Source of the DNA: Chelydra serpentina
Taxonomy: Eukaryota; Chordata; Testudines; Chelydridae
Direction: 5' to 3'
Assembly: GCA_037349315.1 (NCBI GenBank)
Contig: JBAIAC010000048.1
Coordinates: 43,526,501-43,590,500 of the forward strand
Length of the DNA stretch: 64,000 nt
This document shows, in pieces, positions 50,562 to 62,453 of the stretch. The first letter of the stretch is position 1; every line of letters begins with the position of its first letter. The translations under genes and the position numbers were made by a program. The notes below the pieces were generated by a model, which worked only from the letters and a program-made list of their open reading frames with translations, was not told the origin of the DNA and made no database searches.

Positions 50562-51138
50562 CTGCTGATCCTTCGCCTGGTTCCTGGTCCGGGATGCTGC
50601 CTTGGGAGGGTTCGTAGTGGATCTCAGTGAGGGTGATGAACAGATCCTGGCTGTCGGGGAAATCAGTGGTTAAAGCGCTGTCGACTGCCTCGTCGTCCTC
50701 CTCTCCTTCCTCTTCTTCACCGTCCGCAAAAACTTCAGACGACGTGGCCATAGATAAGACCCCGTCGTCGGAGTCCACGGACACCGGTGGGGTAATGGTG
50801 GCAGCACCACCGAGCATAGCATGCAGTGCCTCGTAAAAACGGCATGTGTGTGGCTGCGATCCGGAGTGTCCGTTGGACTCTTTGGTTTTCTGGTACCCCT
50901 GTCGCAGCTCCTTGATTTTCACGCGGCACTGCATTGCATCCCGGCTGTATCCTCTCTCCGTCATGGCTTTTGAGATCTTCTCGTAGATCTTCGCATTCCG
51001 TCTTTTCGATCACAGCTCTGAAACCACGGACTCATCGCCCCACACAGCGATCAGGTCCAAGACTTCCCGATCAGTCCATGCTGGGGCCCTCTTTCTATTC
51101 TGCAATTGCATGGTCACCTCTGCTGGAGAGCTCTGCAT
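50562..51138 (-). pseudogene. Harbinger Myb/SANT-like protein, exon 1, one in-frame stop
   Basis: The ATG at 51138 opens a frame with a Myb/SANT-like domain: KRAPAWTDREVLDLIAVWGD, then RRNAKIYEKISKAMTERGYS, RDAMQCRVKIKELRQGYQKT and HTCRFYEALHAML. A TGA at 51010-51012 interrupts it after SVVSEL; a CGA codon there would be one C-to-T change away, in a CpG. An acidic stretch (FADGEEEEGEEDDEAVDS) follows. The exon ends at 50562 in phase 1 at a GTCAGT donor, so that the 1170-bp intron to 49393 can be spliced in frame. Apart from the TGA the frame is clean. Confidence 0.8.
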
Positions 51139-51526
51139 CGTTGCCAGTGCTGCTGAGCTCGCCACGATGTCCAAACAGGAAATGAGATTCAAACTGGCCA
51201 GACAGGAAAAGGAATTCCAATTTTCCCGGGGCTTTTCCTGAGTGGCAGGTCAGAGCATCCAAGTACGGATTGCTGTCCAGAGCGTCCACTGAGTGGTGCC
51301 CTGTGGGATAGCTCCCGGAGCTATTAGCGTCGAATTCCGTCCACAGTAACACGAATTCGACATGGCCATGTCGAATTTAGCATTACTCCCCTCGTCGGGG
51401 AGGAGTACAGAAATCGAATTACAGAGCCATTTATGTCGAAATAAATAGCTTCCTAATGTGGACGGGTGCAGGGTAAAATCGAGTTAACGCTGCTAAATTC
51501 GACATAAAGTCCTAGTGTAGACCAGA

Positions 51527-51927
51527 AATTCTATACAGAAATGTTACAGTTCTGTAATTCTGAACAACATTTTTAACCTCTGCTATCCATCATCAAATGC
51601 CGCCTTCTTATTTTACCGCTTACACACGTGTGTGCGTTCACACACACACACTGTTATACATTTTGCTTAGTAAAGTTAATTGAGAAAAAGAGTTGTAGGT
51701 AATGGTCAGCGATTTCTGTGCTTTGTGAATATCCAGATTATATTAAGGTAAAAGGCAAATGGTGTTTACTTCTGAATCTTTTATTAATGTATTTTGATTT
51801 TACATTTTTAGGCTGGGGTTGCATGTCTCCTGAACATTACAGTGTGCAAGGCCCAGATTTTACTTTAATTTTCATAAAGAACTTCTGTTGGATTGAAGTT
51901 TTCAGTCATGTAAGCATTACTAAATGT
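51527..51927. other. Intron with an AC/GT tract
   Basis: Simple CACACGTGTGTG and (CA)n at 51624-51652. Nothing else recognised. Confidence 0.45.
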
Positions 51928-52226
51928 TTAGGGCTTGTCTTCCCTACCGGGGAGATCGACACTGCTGCAATTGATGCAGCGGGTGTTGATTTAGCGTGTC
52001 TAGTGAAGACCTGCTAAATCGATGGCAGAGTGCTCTCCAGTCAACTCCGGTACTCCAGCTCCCCAAGAAGAGTAATATAATTTGACTGGAGAGCGTCTCC
52101 TGTCGATGCAGCTCCAATCAAGACACTGGGGTAAGTCAACCTAAGCTACGTCGACTCCAGCTACGTCATTCACATAGCTGGAGTAGCGTAACTTAGATTG
52201 ACTTACCCCAGTAGTGAAGACAAGAA
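51928..52226. mobile_element. Hairpin-bearing MITE (GGGCTTGTCTTC family), copy 3
   Basis: Left end GGGCTTGTCTTCCCTACCGG after TTTA; the right end ends GTAGTGAAGACAAG. It carries the family hairpin in inverse orientation to copy 2 (GACTCCAGCTACG-TCATTCAC-ATAGCTGGAG). Internal TGCAGCGGGTGTTGATTTAG and GAGAGCGTCTCCTGTCGATG match copy 2 read on the other strand. Confidence 0.85.
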
Positions 52227-52847
52227 GTAATTTGTATGTCTAAATATATGACCTATGAGTCGGATATCAGGTGGCCACATAAAACCTGCATTTCTGTGAT
52301 CATTTATTAAATTATATTAGTTAAACATTTTGGCCACAATTCCACAAAGGGATCCATAAACAAGAACTCTTACTCCTGCACAGGAGTAAGGTTCTGTGCT
52401 TTATCTCCTTCAGGATTAGGCCTTTCATGTGGGAGCACATAACAGTAAAATTCATAACAGACAGAACTAGTCTACCAGAAATTATACACATATTTTCTTT
52501 CTCTTGAAAAAGTTGCACACTGAAGACAATGTATCCTTGATTGTGTCCTTCCCTCATTCCATCTAATAGGTGATCTGATTCAGCAGCACGCAATTTTTTT
52601 TTAAGAGGCAAAGGTTATTAACTGTAATCATTCAGGAAAAAAAATCAAACTGCCACTGTAAACAGCTCAGTGAAAACCTCTGCTCAGTTTGCAGTGGAGG
52701 TAAAAAAAAGCAAACCACGTTAGGATGTCTGCAAAATGAGATAGATTATTATAATGCTATTATGAGAGTTGATGGTACATCCACCACCTGAAATGTTCTG
52801 CTCAGTTCTGATTACTCTGTCTCATAGGATATAGTCTAGAGATCAGA
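52227..52847. other. Intron, nothing assigned
   Basis: No exon or repeat recognised. Confidence 0.45.
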
Positions 52848-53062
52848 GGGGGAGCCGTGTTGGTCTGGATCTGTAAAAAGCGGCAAAGAGTCCTGTGGCA
52901 TCTTATAGACTAACAGACGTATTGGAGCATAAGCTTTCGTGGGTGAATACATGCATCTGAAGAATATGAATACATGCATCTGAAGAAGTGGGTATTCACC
53001 TACGAAAGCTTATGCTCCAATACGTCTGTTAGTCTATAAGGTGCCACAGGACTCTTTGCTGC
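52848..53062. repeat. Fold-back pair of the AAGCTTTCGTGGGT repeat
   Basis: Two partial copies lie head to head. AAGAGTCCTGTGGCATCTTA, TAGACTAACAGACGTATTGG and AGCATAAGCTTTCGTGGGTG on the left are matched in reverse by TACGAAAGCTTATGCTCCAA, TACGTCTGTTAGTCTATAAG and GTGCCACAGGACTCTTTGCT on the right. Between them ATACATGCATCTGAAGAA occurs twice. Confidence 0.85.
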
Positions 53063-53074
53063 TAGTCCAGAGAT

Positions 53075-53690
53075 GGGAATTTAAAGTGACTCAAGTCATG
53101 GAGATACTCCAGAAGCAGACAGATTTAAAAGACTGGGACGGTGGTTTATAGAGGAGATATGTTAGAGGCATACAAAATAGTGAATGGTAAAGAGAGGCAC
53201 ACTGGGTGATCCTGTTTACCCCTTTATAGTTCAAGAAAATTCAATGGAAGTGAGAAGGGAAGATTGAAAACAGACACATTTTTAAACAATGCATAGTTAA
53301 CTTGTGGAACTTATTGTCAAAAGAGTTCATTTCAATGAGAAGAACTTAGGTAGTATTAAAAATGATTAATTAGATGTTAATAAAGGGGATTGTATTAGAT
53401 AGGATAAAACATTTATAAGGGAGATGAACCCTCATACTTCAGGGTATTAGCCAACTGCTATCTTCAACCACCAGAAGTTCTGCAGTATGTTACATTCAGG
53501 GAAGCCAGGAAGAAGCCTAGGCCTTCAGATGTGTTACAGGTACCTCGGTCTAAGCAAGTTATTCCATAATTGTCCAGTATGGGGTTTCTTTCATCTTCCT
53601 CTTAAATATATGGTAGTAGACACAGAGAGAGAAATAATTCTGGACTAGACAGACCACTGGTCTAAGCTAGTATGCAATTTCTCTGTTCAC
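53075..53690 (+). mobile_element. CR1-like LINE 3' fragment
   Basis: TATGTTAGAGGCATACAAAA, TTTAAACAATGCATAGTTAA, CTTGTGGAACTTATTGTC, and later TTCTGGACTAGACAGACCAC keep the order of the C-terminal coding end and 3' UTR of CR1. No intact frame. Confidence 0.65.
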
Positions 53691-54792
53691 AGAAGTAGTT
53701 TCAGGTCAGTTCAGTTAAATTACATTACTTTACCCGTGCAAATAAAAACAATGCATTTCTATGTAGATTTGAATAGCTATTTATCCAAGTTTATGCAGAG
53801 CAGGAGAAAGCTTGGAGGAACCAACATATTAAGCACAATCTCTCATAAAACAGCTGGCTTCTCTTTTAAAGTTTTTTCTTCAGTCCTTTGTGCTCCATAT
53901 GAGTCCATCTGTATGGAGAGGAGTAAAGCAATTGCAGTTTCACTATTCAACATTCTTCCTTTTCAGCTTTTCTTCCACACATTGTCATACCATGGAGAGT
54001 TAAAACTAAATTAATTCCCCATCTGATAATATAGTTCCAATATTTCAACTTTCTGTCTTGTTCAGGCAGTTAATATTAACAGAGGTTGCTACGAACTAGG
54101 ATGCAGTAAATTCACTAAAAATGGGTTTTGCATTGCTATTATTATTTAAAAAAATAAAAGACATTGGATAACAACTTTTTACAATTTATTTTCAATGTTA
54201 TAGTGGGTGGTGGGCAATGTAATCCGTGAACTTTGTTTAACTAATTCATCTGCTTACTTTGGCAAATCAGATGTTCTACACTACATTACATCCAGGGAAG
54301 TAAGGAAGAGGCTAGGCCTTCAGAAGGGCAGAACCTGAATCTGATTCCCACTGTGAACCCCAAATATAATGTTATATCAGTTCCTGCCATTCTTGTTCAC
54401 TTTATATACAGGTTCATCTCTTATTAGTGTGTTAGGGGTCCCACTTCTCGCAGTCTGGCAGGAGGCACTGCTTTAAATGATGTTGATTCAGCATGAGGAG
54501 GAAAGATATACTACCAGTTACAGTAGAACAAAATATATGGGTAGTCTGAAGACATGAACTTGCAAGAATGTGGTACAAAAAAGACATGTCATTCTATATT
54601 AAAGTCAATGGGCATCTTTCTCAATTAAAACTGGGTTGTGACTCACAATAAAATGAACATGTGTGGTTGCCTTTCACAAGACTTGGGTTCGCCTAGTTTC
54701 ATGACTGGAGAATACAGTGCATGTGATGGGAAATCAGAGATTATAAAATGAGTTCATAGTCACACACTTCTTGCTATGTAACCTATAGATCT
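53691..54792. other. Intron, nothing assigned
   Basis: Open frame 53736-54014 (+) shows no motif. No exon recognised. Confidence 0.45.
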
Positions 54793-55270
54793 CGATGTGG
54801 ATAAATTGGAAAGAGTCCAGCGGAGGGCAACAAAAATGATTAGGGGGATGGAGCACATGACTTATGAGGAGAGGCTGAGGGAACTGGGATTGTTTAGCCT
54901 GCAGAAGAGAAGAATGAGGGGGGATTTGATAGCTGCTTTCAACTACCTGAAAGGGGGTTCCAAAGAGGATGGGCCTAGACTGTTCTCAGTGGTAGAAGAT
55001 GACAGAACAAGGAATAATGGTTTCAAGTTGCAGAGGGGGAGGTTTAGGTTGGATATTAGGAAAAACGTTTTCACTAGGAGGGTGGTGAAGCACTGGAATG
55101 GGTTACCTAGGGAAGTGGTGGAATCTCCTTCCTTAAGAGGTTTTTAAGGTCAGGCTTGACAAAGCCCTGGCTGGGATGATTTGGTTGGGGTTGGTCCTGC
55201 TTTGAGCAGGGGGTTGGACTAGATGACCTCCTGAGGTCCCTTCCAACCCTGAGATTCTATGATTCTATGA
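54793..55270 (+). mobile_element. CR1 LINE, young 3' end
   Basis: Starts inside the C-terminal part ([20 protein letters not shown]) and runs in one frame through [20 protein letters not shown] and [18 protein letters not shown] to a stop at 55147. A frameshifted last coding stretch follows, and the tail GGTTGGACTAGATGACCTCC ... GATTCTATGATTCTATGATC ends at about 55270. Little decay, so a recent insertion by the look of it. Confidence 0.93.
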
Positions 55271-56829
55271 TCTGCTAGGTTCTCAAATATAGATAAAATC
55301 GTGTAATTAATCTTCCAGATGGAATACAGACCCTTCCATCATGACAGCTGTTAGTCAGGTAAGATCAATCAGTTAAGATATGTTATTTTAAAACAAAATA
55401 AATTTAAAAGCCAGCAAGAAGGCATGGAAGAGCCTTGTGTGCTGCAGCAGCTGGTGCCGAAAGAAGGAGTAGCAGTTTACATTCCTTTGACTTTCAAAAG
55501 TATGTTCCCCTCTCCCAAAAATTTATAGTTGGTGAAAAAAGAATTAGCAAACCACTACCAGGCAGTACACGCTTCAGAGAATTAAAACTGAGTCAAAATT
55601 GTAAAACAAAGACATGGGATTTGCTAAAGAATTCAGTTCCCACACCAGAATACAAATGAACCAGGTGCAAAGGCACCTTGCAGAAGAGTTAAGAATCACA
55701 GAGCAGAGCCTCACTGACACATTCATCTCACAGATCTACAAATGGTAGATTCTTTAAAAAAAACAAACCACTGTACTATGTATCAATAGACATCTTCAGT
55801 TTCAAACATTTCATAAGGAATATTTTGAAATAAAAGCAACGATAACTTGATTTCTCTCACTTGGTTTATTGTCCATGATGATTTAGGTGAGATGGGCATT
55901 TTTACACAACCGCCTAGAAATAATGTCAGCATGGTGTGGAGAATAAGCACATGTGATACTGACTAGCTAGTGCCAGACGTGATTTGTTTCTTATTTTAAA
56001 TAATGATACAAACCAGAAACTTTGCCAATAATTAAATTATTATGACTAACTTCTCAGAAGCACAGTGATAGCCTGACCCTTCCCAAACCTGGTAGTCAGG
56101 GAACTGTACTTTCACTATCCAGGTTTATAGTTGCTACACTCTGATCCCCTTTCATCCCTCGATTTGTTAATAATCAGCTGTGGACACACAGGGCTAGTGT
56201 GCGCCTTTATGGCACAACTCACAGTATGCAGAAGGGCTAGAGTCTTTTGAGGCACTGAACACTATGCAAGCATTATTCCTTCTGGGAGTCTGGGAAACGT
56301 GGGCCAAAGTGACTCTTCTGTACTGGGTACTATTTGTGCTCCTCCCTGTATGAGTCCATCTCCGCTGGGTGGTATGGAATGGGAGGAGTATTGCTCTGCC
56401 CCTCCTCCACTTCCCTCCTCTACAGAGGCTAATGACTCTGTCAACATTAGCCTTAAGCAGTGGTTGTGCTCTATATATTCCTATGTAGGGGCCATATGCA
56501 AACCTCATCCATGTGCTGTCTGTATACACTGAGCATAAAGACTGAGACTGCATCTAGCTCTTGAGCAGCAAGACAGATTTGGTTCTTATTGTTGTGGGAG
56601 GCTCTGGCAAAGAATGCAACATTGCAATCTGTCAGTTATCCTCTTCACTCACTATGGACATATTGGAGCCACTTACCCCGAAGAGAATAACACCTACATT
56701 GCAGGTAAAGAAACAGAGTTCTAATTGAGGTTCACATTTTTCTGAACCTCTTGGGTAATTGCTGAAATAAACCAGAATCAAAACTTTTCCATATTATTAT
56801 TTATATATGTTCTGGTATTTTGTAGAGGT
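55271..56829. other. Intron, nothing assigned
   Basis: Open frames at 55435-55659 and 56194-56553 have no motif or splice context. Confidence 0.45.
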
Positions 56830-57092
56830 CTCAAGTGAGAATGGGACCCGTTGTGCTGGGCATTATACAAATACATCGCAAGGAACAGTGCCTACCCTGA
56901 AGAGGTTACAGTCTACACACACAAAGGATTGGAGAAAGGAAGTATTATTACACCCATTTTACAGATGGGGAACTGAGGAAGATAGAATAAATTACTTGCC
57001 CAAGGTCATACTGGAAAACTGTGGCAGAGCTGGGAATTGAACAGAGATCTCCCAGATCCCATTCTAGTGCTTTACCCAGAATACTGTCCTTC
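56830..57092 (-). mobile_element. MIR-like CORE-SINE, antisense, no insert
   Basis: GTGCTGGGCATTATACAAAT, CACCCATTTTACAGATGGGG, GCCCAAGGTCATACTGGAAA, GGCAGAGCTGGGAATTGAAC and CCATTCTAGTGCTTTACCCA match an antisense MIR-like SINE from its 3' part to its core. The site that carries an insert in the copies at 38375 and 45945 is uninterrupted here. Confidence 0.8.
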
Positions 57093-57149
57093 CTCAGAGA
57101 AAGTCAGGTATTTCTACAACAAGAAACATAGAATCTGACTCCCCATTGG

Positions 57150-57215
57150 GTTACTCCGGCTTTACATTAGCATTGCTCCATTGATTTCAGTGGAATTCCA
57201 CCAGTTTTAAGTTGC
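57150..57215. repeat. Short palindromic repeat (GATTTCAGTGGAATT type)
   Basis: TTACTCCGGCTTTACATTAG and GATTTCAGTGGAATTCC resemble the unit at 34745. Confidence 0.4.
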
Positions 57216-57479
57216 AGAAACGTCTTGTACATCAAAGCAGGATTTTTCTTATCTTAAACTTTTACCAAAATACCTCTCTGATACTTTTCCACTAAAATTT
57301 AAAAGCCAGAGCTCAGAAAAAAAAGCCTGTGTTCTGAGTCCCAGAGGACATTACTTTTGTCCACACCAGAACTGAAAGCAGCAGAAGAGAGAAGATAAAA
57401 TTCAGGGACAGACTGGGATTCTAGATTCTGAGTTGGTAGAGGCTAGCTAGGCTACTTAGGTAAAGAATAGTAAAAGGCC

Positions 57480-59036
57480 AATATGGATCCGCCAGGAACC
57501 CTTTTTTGCTTTTCAGGTCATTAAAGAAATCTACAAAACATTGCTAAGGAGGAATACAAAAGAATAGCACATGCAGGAACAAAATCAGAAAAGCTAACTC
57601 ACAAAGTGAGTTACACCAAGTAAGGTACATAAAAGGCAATAAGAAGAGATGCTTTAAATACATTAGAAGCAAGAGTAAGATGAAAGAAAGTGTAGATCTT
57701 CTAGTTAGCGAGGAAGGAGAGCTAATAATTGATGACATCTAGGTGTTTAATGCTATTTTGCTTGTCTTCACTGAAAAAGTTAATGGTGACCAGACACTCA
57801 ACATAATTAATATTAACAACAAGGAGGGAAAGAACACAAACCAAAATAGGGAAAGAACAGGTTAAAGAATATTTAGATAAGTTAGATATACTCAAGTTGG
57901 GAGGACCTGTTGAATTTCATCTTCGGGTACCAAAGAAACTAGCAGAAACAATCTCAGAACCATTAGCAATAATCTTTGAGAACTCTTAGAGGACGTGTGA
58001 GATCCCAGAAGATTGGAGAAGGGCAGTGGGAAATGTGGTCTAGATGAAAGTACTATAAGGTGGGTGCACAACTGATTGAAAGACCAGCCTCAAAGAGTAA
58101 TTATCAGTGATTTGCTGTCAAACAGGGATGGCATAGTGGGGTCCTGCAGGTATCAGTCCTAGGTCTGGTACTATTCAATATTTTCATTAATGGCTTGGAT
58201 AATGGAGTGGAGAGTACACTTATAAAATTTGCAGATGACACCAAGTAGGGAGAGGATGTAAGCACTTTGGAGAACAGGATTACAATTTAAAATGACTTTG
58301 ACAAATTGGAGAATTGGTCTGAATTCAACAAGATGAAATTCAATAAAGACAAGTGGAAAGTTCTTCTCATAGGAAGGAAAAATCAAATGCATAACTACAA
58401 AATAAGGAATAAACAATGTGATGCAGCTGTAAAAAAGGCTAACTTCATTTTGGGGTGTATTAACAGGAGAGTTGTATGTACAACAAGGGAAGTAATTGTC
58501 CTGTTAGACTCAGCACTGGTGAGGCCTCAGCTGGAGTATTGTGTCCAATTCTGGACATCACATTTTAGGGAATATGTGGACAAATGAAAGAGAGTTCAGC
58601 AGAAAGCAACAAAAATGAAGAGAGGTTTAGAAAACATGACCTATAAGGAAAGGTTAAAAAATGGGCATGTTTAGTCTTGAGAAAAGAAGACTGAGGGGGG
58701 ACCCAATTAGTCTTCAAATATGTTAAGGGATGCTATAAAGAGGACTATGATCAATTGTTCTCCATGTCCGCTGAAGGGAGGACAAGAAGTAATGGGCTTG
58801 AGCAAGGGAGATTTAGGTTAGATATTACAAAAAACATTCTAACTATAAGGGTAGTTAAGCTCTGGAATAGGCTTCCAAGGGAGGTTGTGGATTCCCCATC
58901 ATTGGAAGTTTTTAAAAACAGGCTAGACCAACACCTGTCAGAGATGGTCTAGATTTACTTGTTTGTGCCTCAACACTGTGGGTTGGACTAGATGACCTCT
59001 GGAGGTCCCTTCCAGCCTTATATTTCTATGATGATA
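57480..59036 (+). mobile_element. CR1 LINE, 5'-truncated, decayed
   Basis: From 57540 scattered reverse-transcriptase coding is visible (GGAGGAATACAAAAGAATAGC upstream; ATTTGCAGATGACACCAAGT encodes FADDTK). A frame at 58306-58587 has [20 protein letters not shown], and 58755-58952 has RLPREVVDSPSLEVFKNRL. The end is GGTTGGACTAGATGACCTCT ... ATTTCTATGATG. Several stops and frameshifts. Confidence 0.9.
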
Positions 59037-61034
59037 TCAACCAAGGAGCGGAATTTGCATTGTTGTTCTGAAAGTTAGTACGTATCCTGCCCGTCAACAA
59101 ACAGAAATTTAGAAAGAGGCAGCTGGAAGAAGAAAGAGGTTAAAAAGAAAAAAACATAAAGAAACTGAAAATATAAAAGTGCCTGGTCATTAAAAATTCC
59201 CTTCAGCCCTAGGTGTAAAAATATACTTAGTCTGACAATTAGAAAGTACAGTCCTGGAAAAAAGATAAATGACTAAATTCCAGAAATATTATGGGGAGCA
59301 ACCAACAAATTTTCTGCCTTCTGGTCATCCCTTGCTACCCTTGCTATCCAAATGGGCCTTTTTTCCCCTTCAGAAGAATTCTTTGTCATAAGAGCCTTTT
59401 TATATTTAGTTTCCCTCATCTATTCATGAAGACTTGTGTGTGTGTGTGTGTGTGTATTTTTATACACATGTACTTCGGTTGTGTTTGGTGTCTCTTTTGT
59501 TCTAGTCAAATCAGTCCATTGCTAGAAATGAAAGATATTCATTGTCATGACGGTGGAGGTGCCAAACCTATCTAGTGAAACGATTGCTGAATCGATGAGT
59601 ATGAAGTCTGCTTGTCGGGGAATAACACCACATCATTTTTCACCCTATTGGTTATCATTTCTTAAATTGCCCTCAGAGGAAAGCTCTAAGATCCTTCCAC
59701 CAAGCACTCTTTCACATTCAGTGAGTACCTGACTTTTTCAACTGATGTTTGACAAGAACAGCTGAAGGAATGAGTCATTCTTCCCCTATGTAGAGGCTTC
59801 CAAGCAGGTGGGAGTTACCACTGGTTCTGCCCATTTCAATATAATTTAGACAGTGAAGTATACCCCTGACATGGATATTTACTTCCATTCCTCAGCCAGT
59901 TTTTCACTGATCTAAAGCTGACTGAAAGGTAGACACCTGCAGAGAGCTGCTGGAAGCAGAAACTGACTCTGTTTCACTAAATATCTGCTTTGATAACATT
60001 TTGTCTCAATATTCTTATGCAGTAAAGCTCAAATAAAGTATCTGGTTTAAGGTCCTGGTTGGTTTTTAACTCAATTATCCCACTGAATTGGTTGGGGAAC
60101 ATGAAGGTCAAGTGACTTATTGAAGGTTATGCAATTAATCAACCTGGATTTAAGCCCAGAATTTTCTTGGCTCTCATTCTTTTGCTTTTCTTTATATTCC
60201 GTTGCCATATTAGGGACCCTAGGTTGGGAAACGAGCTCCACAGTGGTGGAATTTCAGGCCCAAAGGTGACACACCCAATTTCTATCAATCTGAGATGCCA
60301 AAAATATAATGCTTCAGTGCCTCCTGCTAGTCAGCTGATGGAGTAAAATTTCTTTTAAAGAATCACAGTATATCAAGACTTATTGGGCCCTTCTGTTGTG
60401 TTTGAGTAGCCACTGGTTCAGTAGCTTTGTTTTGCTGCAAATTCATTCCATGTAGTTTGTTTTAGTATTTGATTTTGTTTTACACTGACATTTATCACTA
60501 AGTTTATATGAGCCAATTTGCCACCGCTGAGTGCAGTGCAAATTGCATCACTGAGTGCAATTTTTTTTTAAGTGTGTAACAGATGCCAGATTGAAACCAC
60601 TGGGTGCTGCAGTCCTCTATTTATACATCTAAAAGCATCACATACTCTCACACCTCAGTTCAGACAGAGAGGGACCATCTTGAGGGATTGAGAGGTCAAT
60701 TCAACCTCTGTGCTGAGTATTTCCTTTGACATACATGGATTTTGGATCAGCTTCTATGCTGGCCAAGACTGGCAGCAGAGTTTCCCAATTAATAACTTCT
60801 GGCAGCATTTTCTGTTATGTGAACTCCTGTTTACTACAAACTGTATTGAAACCACCACGGCCCCTCTACAACATTCAGTCATTACCAACCAGGTAATGAA
60901 CCACAGCAGAAAGTCTCCGTATTACACAGCCAATCGGCTGAGCCCTCAAACTTTGTTGGATTGACCTAACTCGCCGTACTTCTCTGTAGTGTCATGCTGA
61001 TTACATTTTATTTCCTGGGTTTCATTGTCAATAG
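59037..61034. other. Intron before exon 5, with a (GT)n tract
   Basis: (GT)n at 59437-59454. No exon or complete repeat recognised. Confidence 0.45.
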
Positions 61035-61236
61035 GTGTACACTGTTGAAGAACATGGAATGCATATTCTGATGTGGTCATCAAGTGGAAATAAAGGAAGC
61101 AGGTGGACGTATGCAAATGTGGTTGTCTCTAGCAACAGTCCTTTCAGAGTCACATTTGAAACTGAAGTGGGAGGGAAGGAGCTCACAGAAGTTGCTCTTG
61201 ATGATATTTCTTTCACCCTGGAATGTATGGATGCAG
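61035..61236 (+). CDS. MALRD1: MALRD1 exon 5 of window: end of the second MAM domain
   Basis: This 202-nt exon starts in phase 0 (GTG, Val) after a CAATAG acceptor and ends in phase 1 at a GTATGT donor. It encodes VYTVEEHG, then LMWSSSGNKGSRW, then FRVTFETEVG and VALDDISFTLEC with the fourth conserved MAM cysteine. It joins in frame to exon 4, giving GTLK-VYT, the usual G-x-L-x-V strand. The exon shows no stop or frameshift. The intron before it (45118-61034) carries the 5-kb Harbinger element and three CR1 copies. Confidence 0.9.
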
Positions 61237-61494
61237 GTATGTGATTATGCAAATACTGTGAAACACCATCAGAAATGAAGGGGTTTCCCATTTTACAATG
61301 GTAGGTTTGTGTTGTGCTACTAATGTGTTCCAAAATATCTGAAGTCGCCAGTAAAAAGCATTTAAAGAGATCACCATTTTAAAAGTCAGCATTTTCCAGT
61401 CATTACATCCTTGGTATCTAAGAACCCACAGTTAAGAATATATTCCTGTGAGGAATATAGAGAAAAGCTGTGAGATCTCACATTTCCACTGCTT

Positions 61495-61622
61495 GCATCC
61501 AGCGAAGTGGGTATTCACCCAAAAAAGCTTATGCTTCAATAAGTCTGTTAGTCTATAAGGTGCCACAGGACCCTTTGTCACTTCTACAGATCCAGACTAA
61601 CACGGCTACCCCTCTGATACTT
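61495..61622 (+). repeat. Dispersed repeat of the AAGCTTTCGTGGGT family, 3' end
   Basis: GCGAAGTGGGTATTCACCCA, AAGCTTATGCTTCAATAAGT, TGTTAGTCTATAAGGTGCCA and TCCAGACTAACACGGCTACC end with CCTCTGATACTT. This copy sits 259 bp after exon 5. Confidence 0.75.
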
Positions 61623-61921
61623 GTGAGATCTCAGATACCACTGTATGGAAATTGTTTGTTTCTTTGTTTCTTTGTTTGTTTGTTTAAGAACAGCACAGTA
61701 CTATTCCCATTTTACAACATCCATCAGAATGTAGAATGGAAAACAAACGTTTAGTCTGACCACAATACAGGACAATGTGTCTCTGCATTGGAGAAGAAAA
61801 GTCGGTGGTAGGAGGTAAAGGGGAAATGTCTCCTTTCTGATCCATATGGCAGATTTTGATTGAGTCCTTTGGCTTTCCCTATGTGTGTGGATTTCCTATT
61901 GCCATCAAAAGAGTTCCACCC
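61623..61921. other. Intron with a TTTG simple repeat
   Basis: (GTTT)n/(CTTT)n at 61648-61686. Nothing else recognised. Confidence 0.5.
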
Positions 61922-62303
61922 TGTCAGGGTTCCCTCCTCTGGACAAAACCTTAACGTTACAGAAAACCATGAATAACCCCCACCCCCTTGCCCCTTCTAA
62001 CACAGGAAATACACCAAGCCGAAATTAAACAGAAATCTATACGCTATGCTATCTAAACTTACTTCAGAAAAGGGAGGTTTGATTTACTGCAGGTTCCTTC
62101 TGTCTTCCAAGATCACTCTGACTCAGACAAAGACACACACACAAAGCCTTCCCCCCTCCTAAGATTTGAAAGTATCTTGTCCCCTTATTGGTCAGATGCC
62201 AGCCAGGTCAGGTGTCAGTCTGGTTACCTGCATTTCTTAACCCTTTACTGGGAAGAGGATTTTATAGTACTGCATCAGACCCACTCCCTTCATATTTATG
62301 ACA
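61922..62303 (-). mobile_element. 3' LTR of a Ty3/Gypsy element
   Basis: 382 bp. On the minus strand it starts TGTCATAAATATGAAGGGAG and ends GGGAACCCTGACA (TG...CA). A TATA-like ACTATAAAATCC lies near the start. Just upstream on the minus strand is the G-rich tract TTTGGGGGGCG, a polypurine primer. This ties the LTR to the pol gene at 62454-64000, so the element points left and its 5' part lies beyond the window. Confidence 0.85.
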
Positions 62304-62453
62304 CGCCCCCCAAATCACCGATAGTGTGAAACACTGGCTGTGATTTCTTCCTGGAGCTCTAAAAGAAAACAAAAGTAATAAGACACATGAACCTACGATT
62401 ATACTAATAATGGTATAAAGACTACAAATATTGTCCACATTGCAAGAACAATT

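Larger units (their letters stand above)
46477..51526. mobile_element. PIF-Harbinger DNA transposon, about 5 kb, nearly complete
   Basis: The left end is GGGTATGTCTACATTACGAG after TAA. The right end, read on the minus strand, has GGTCTACACTAGGACTTTAT and is less well kept. Subterminal sequence has TTCGAT/ATCGAA words at both ends. Inside are a transposase gene (+), a Myb/SANT-like gene in two exons (-), an extra 111-codon frame (+) and a 77-bp tandem repeat. Much richer in G+C and CpG than the host intron. Both family genes carry disabling lesions, so the copy is non-autonomous now. Confidence 0.88.

Noticed and set aside
51620..51655. CRISPR-like or other ordered array at the CA/GT tract
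   Set aside because: Plain dinucleotide repeat in a vertebrate intron with no spaced direct repeats.
55435..55659. 74-codon + frame as an exon
   Set aside because: No splice sites, no family motif and no similarity to MAM or LDLa.
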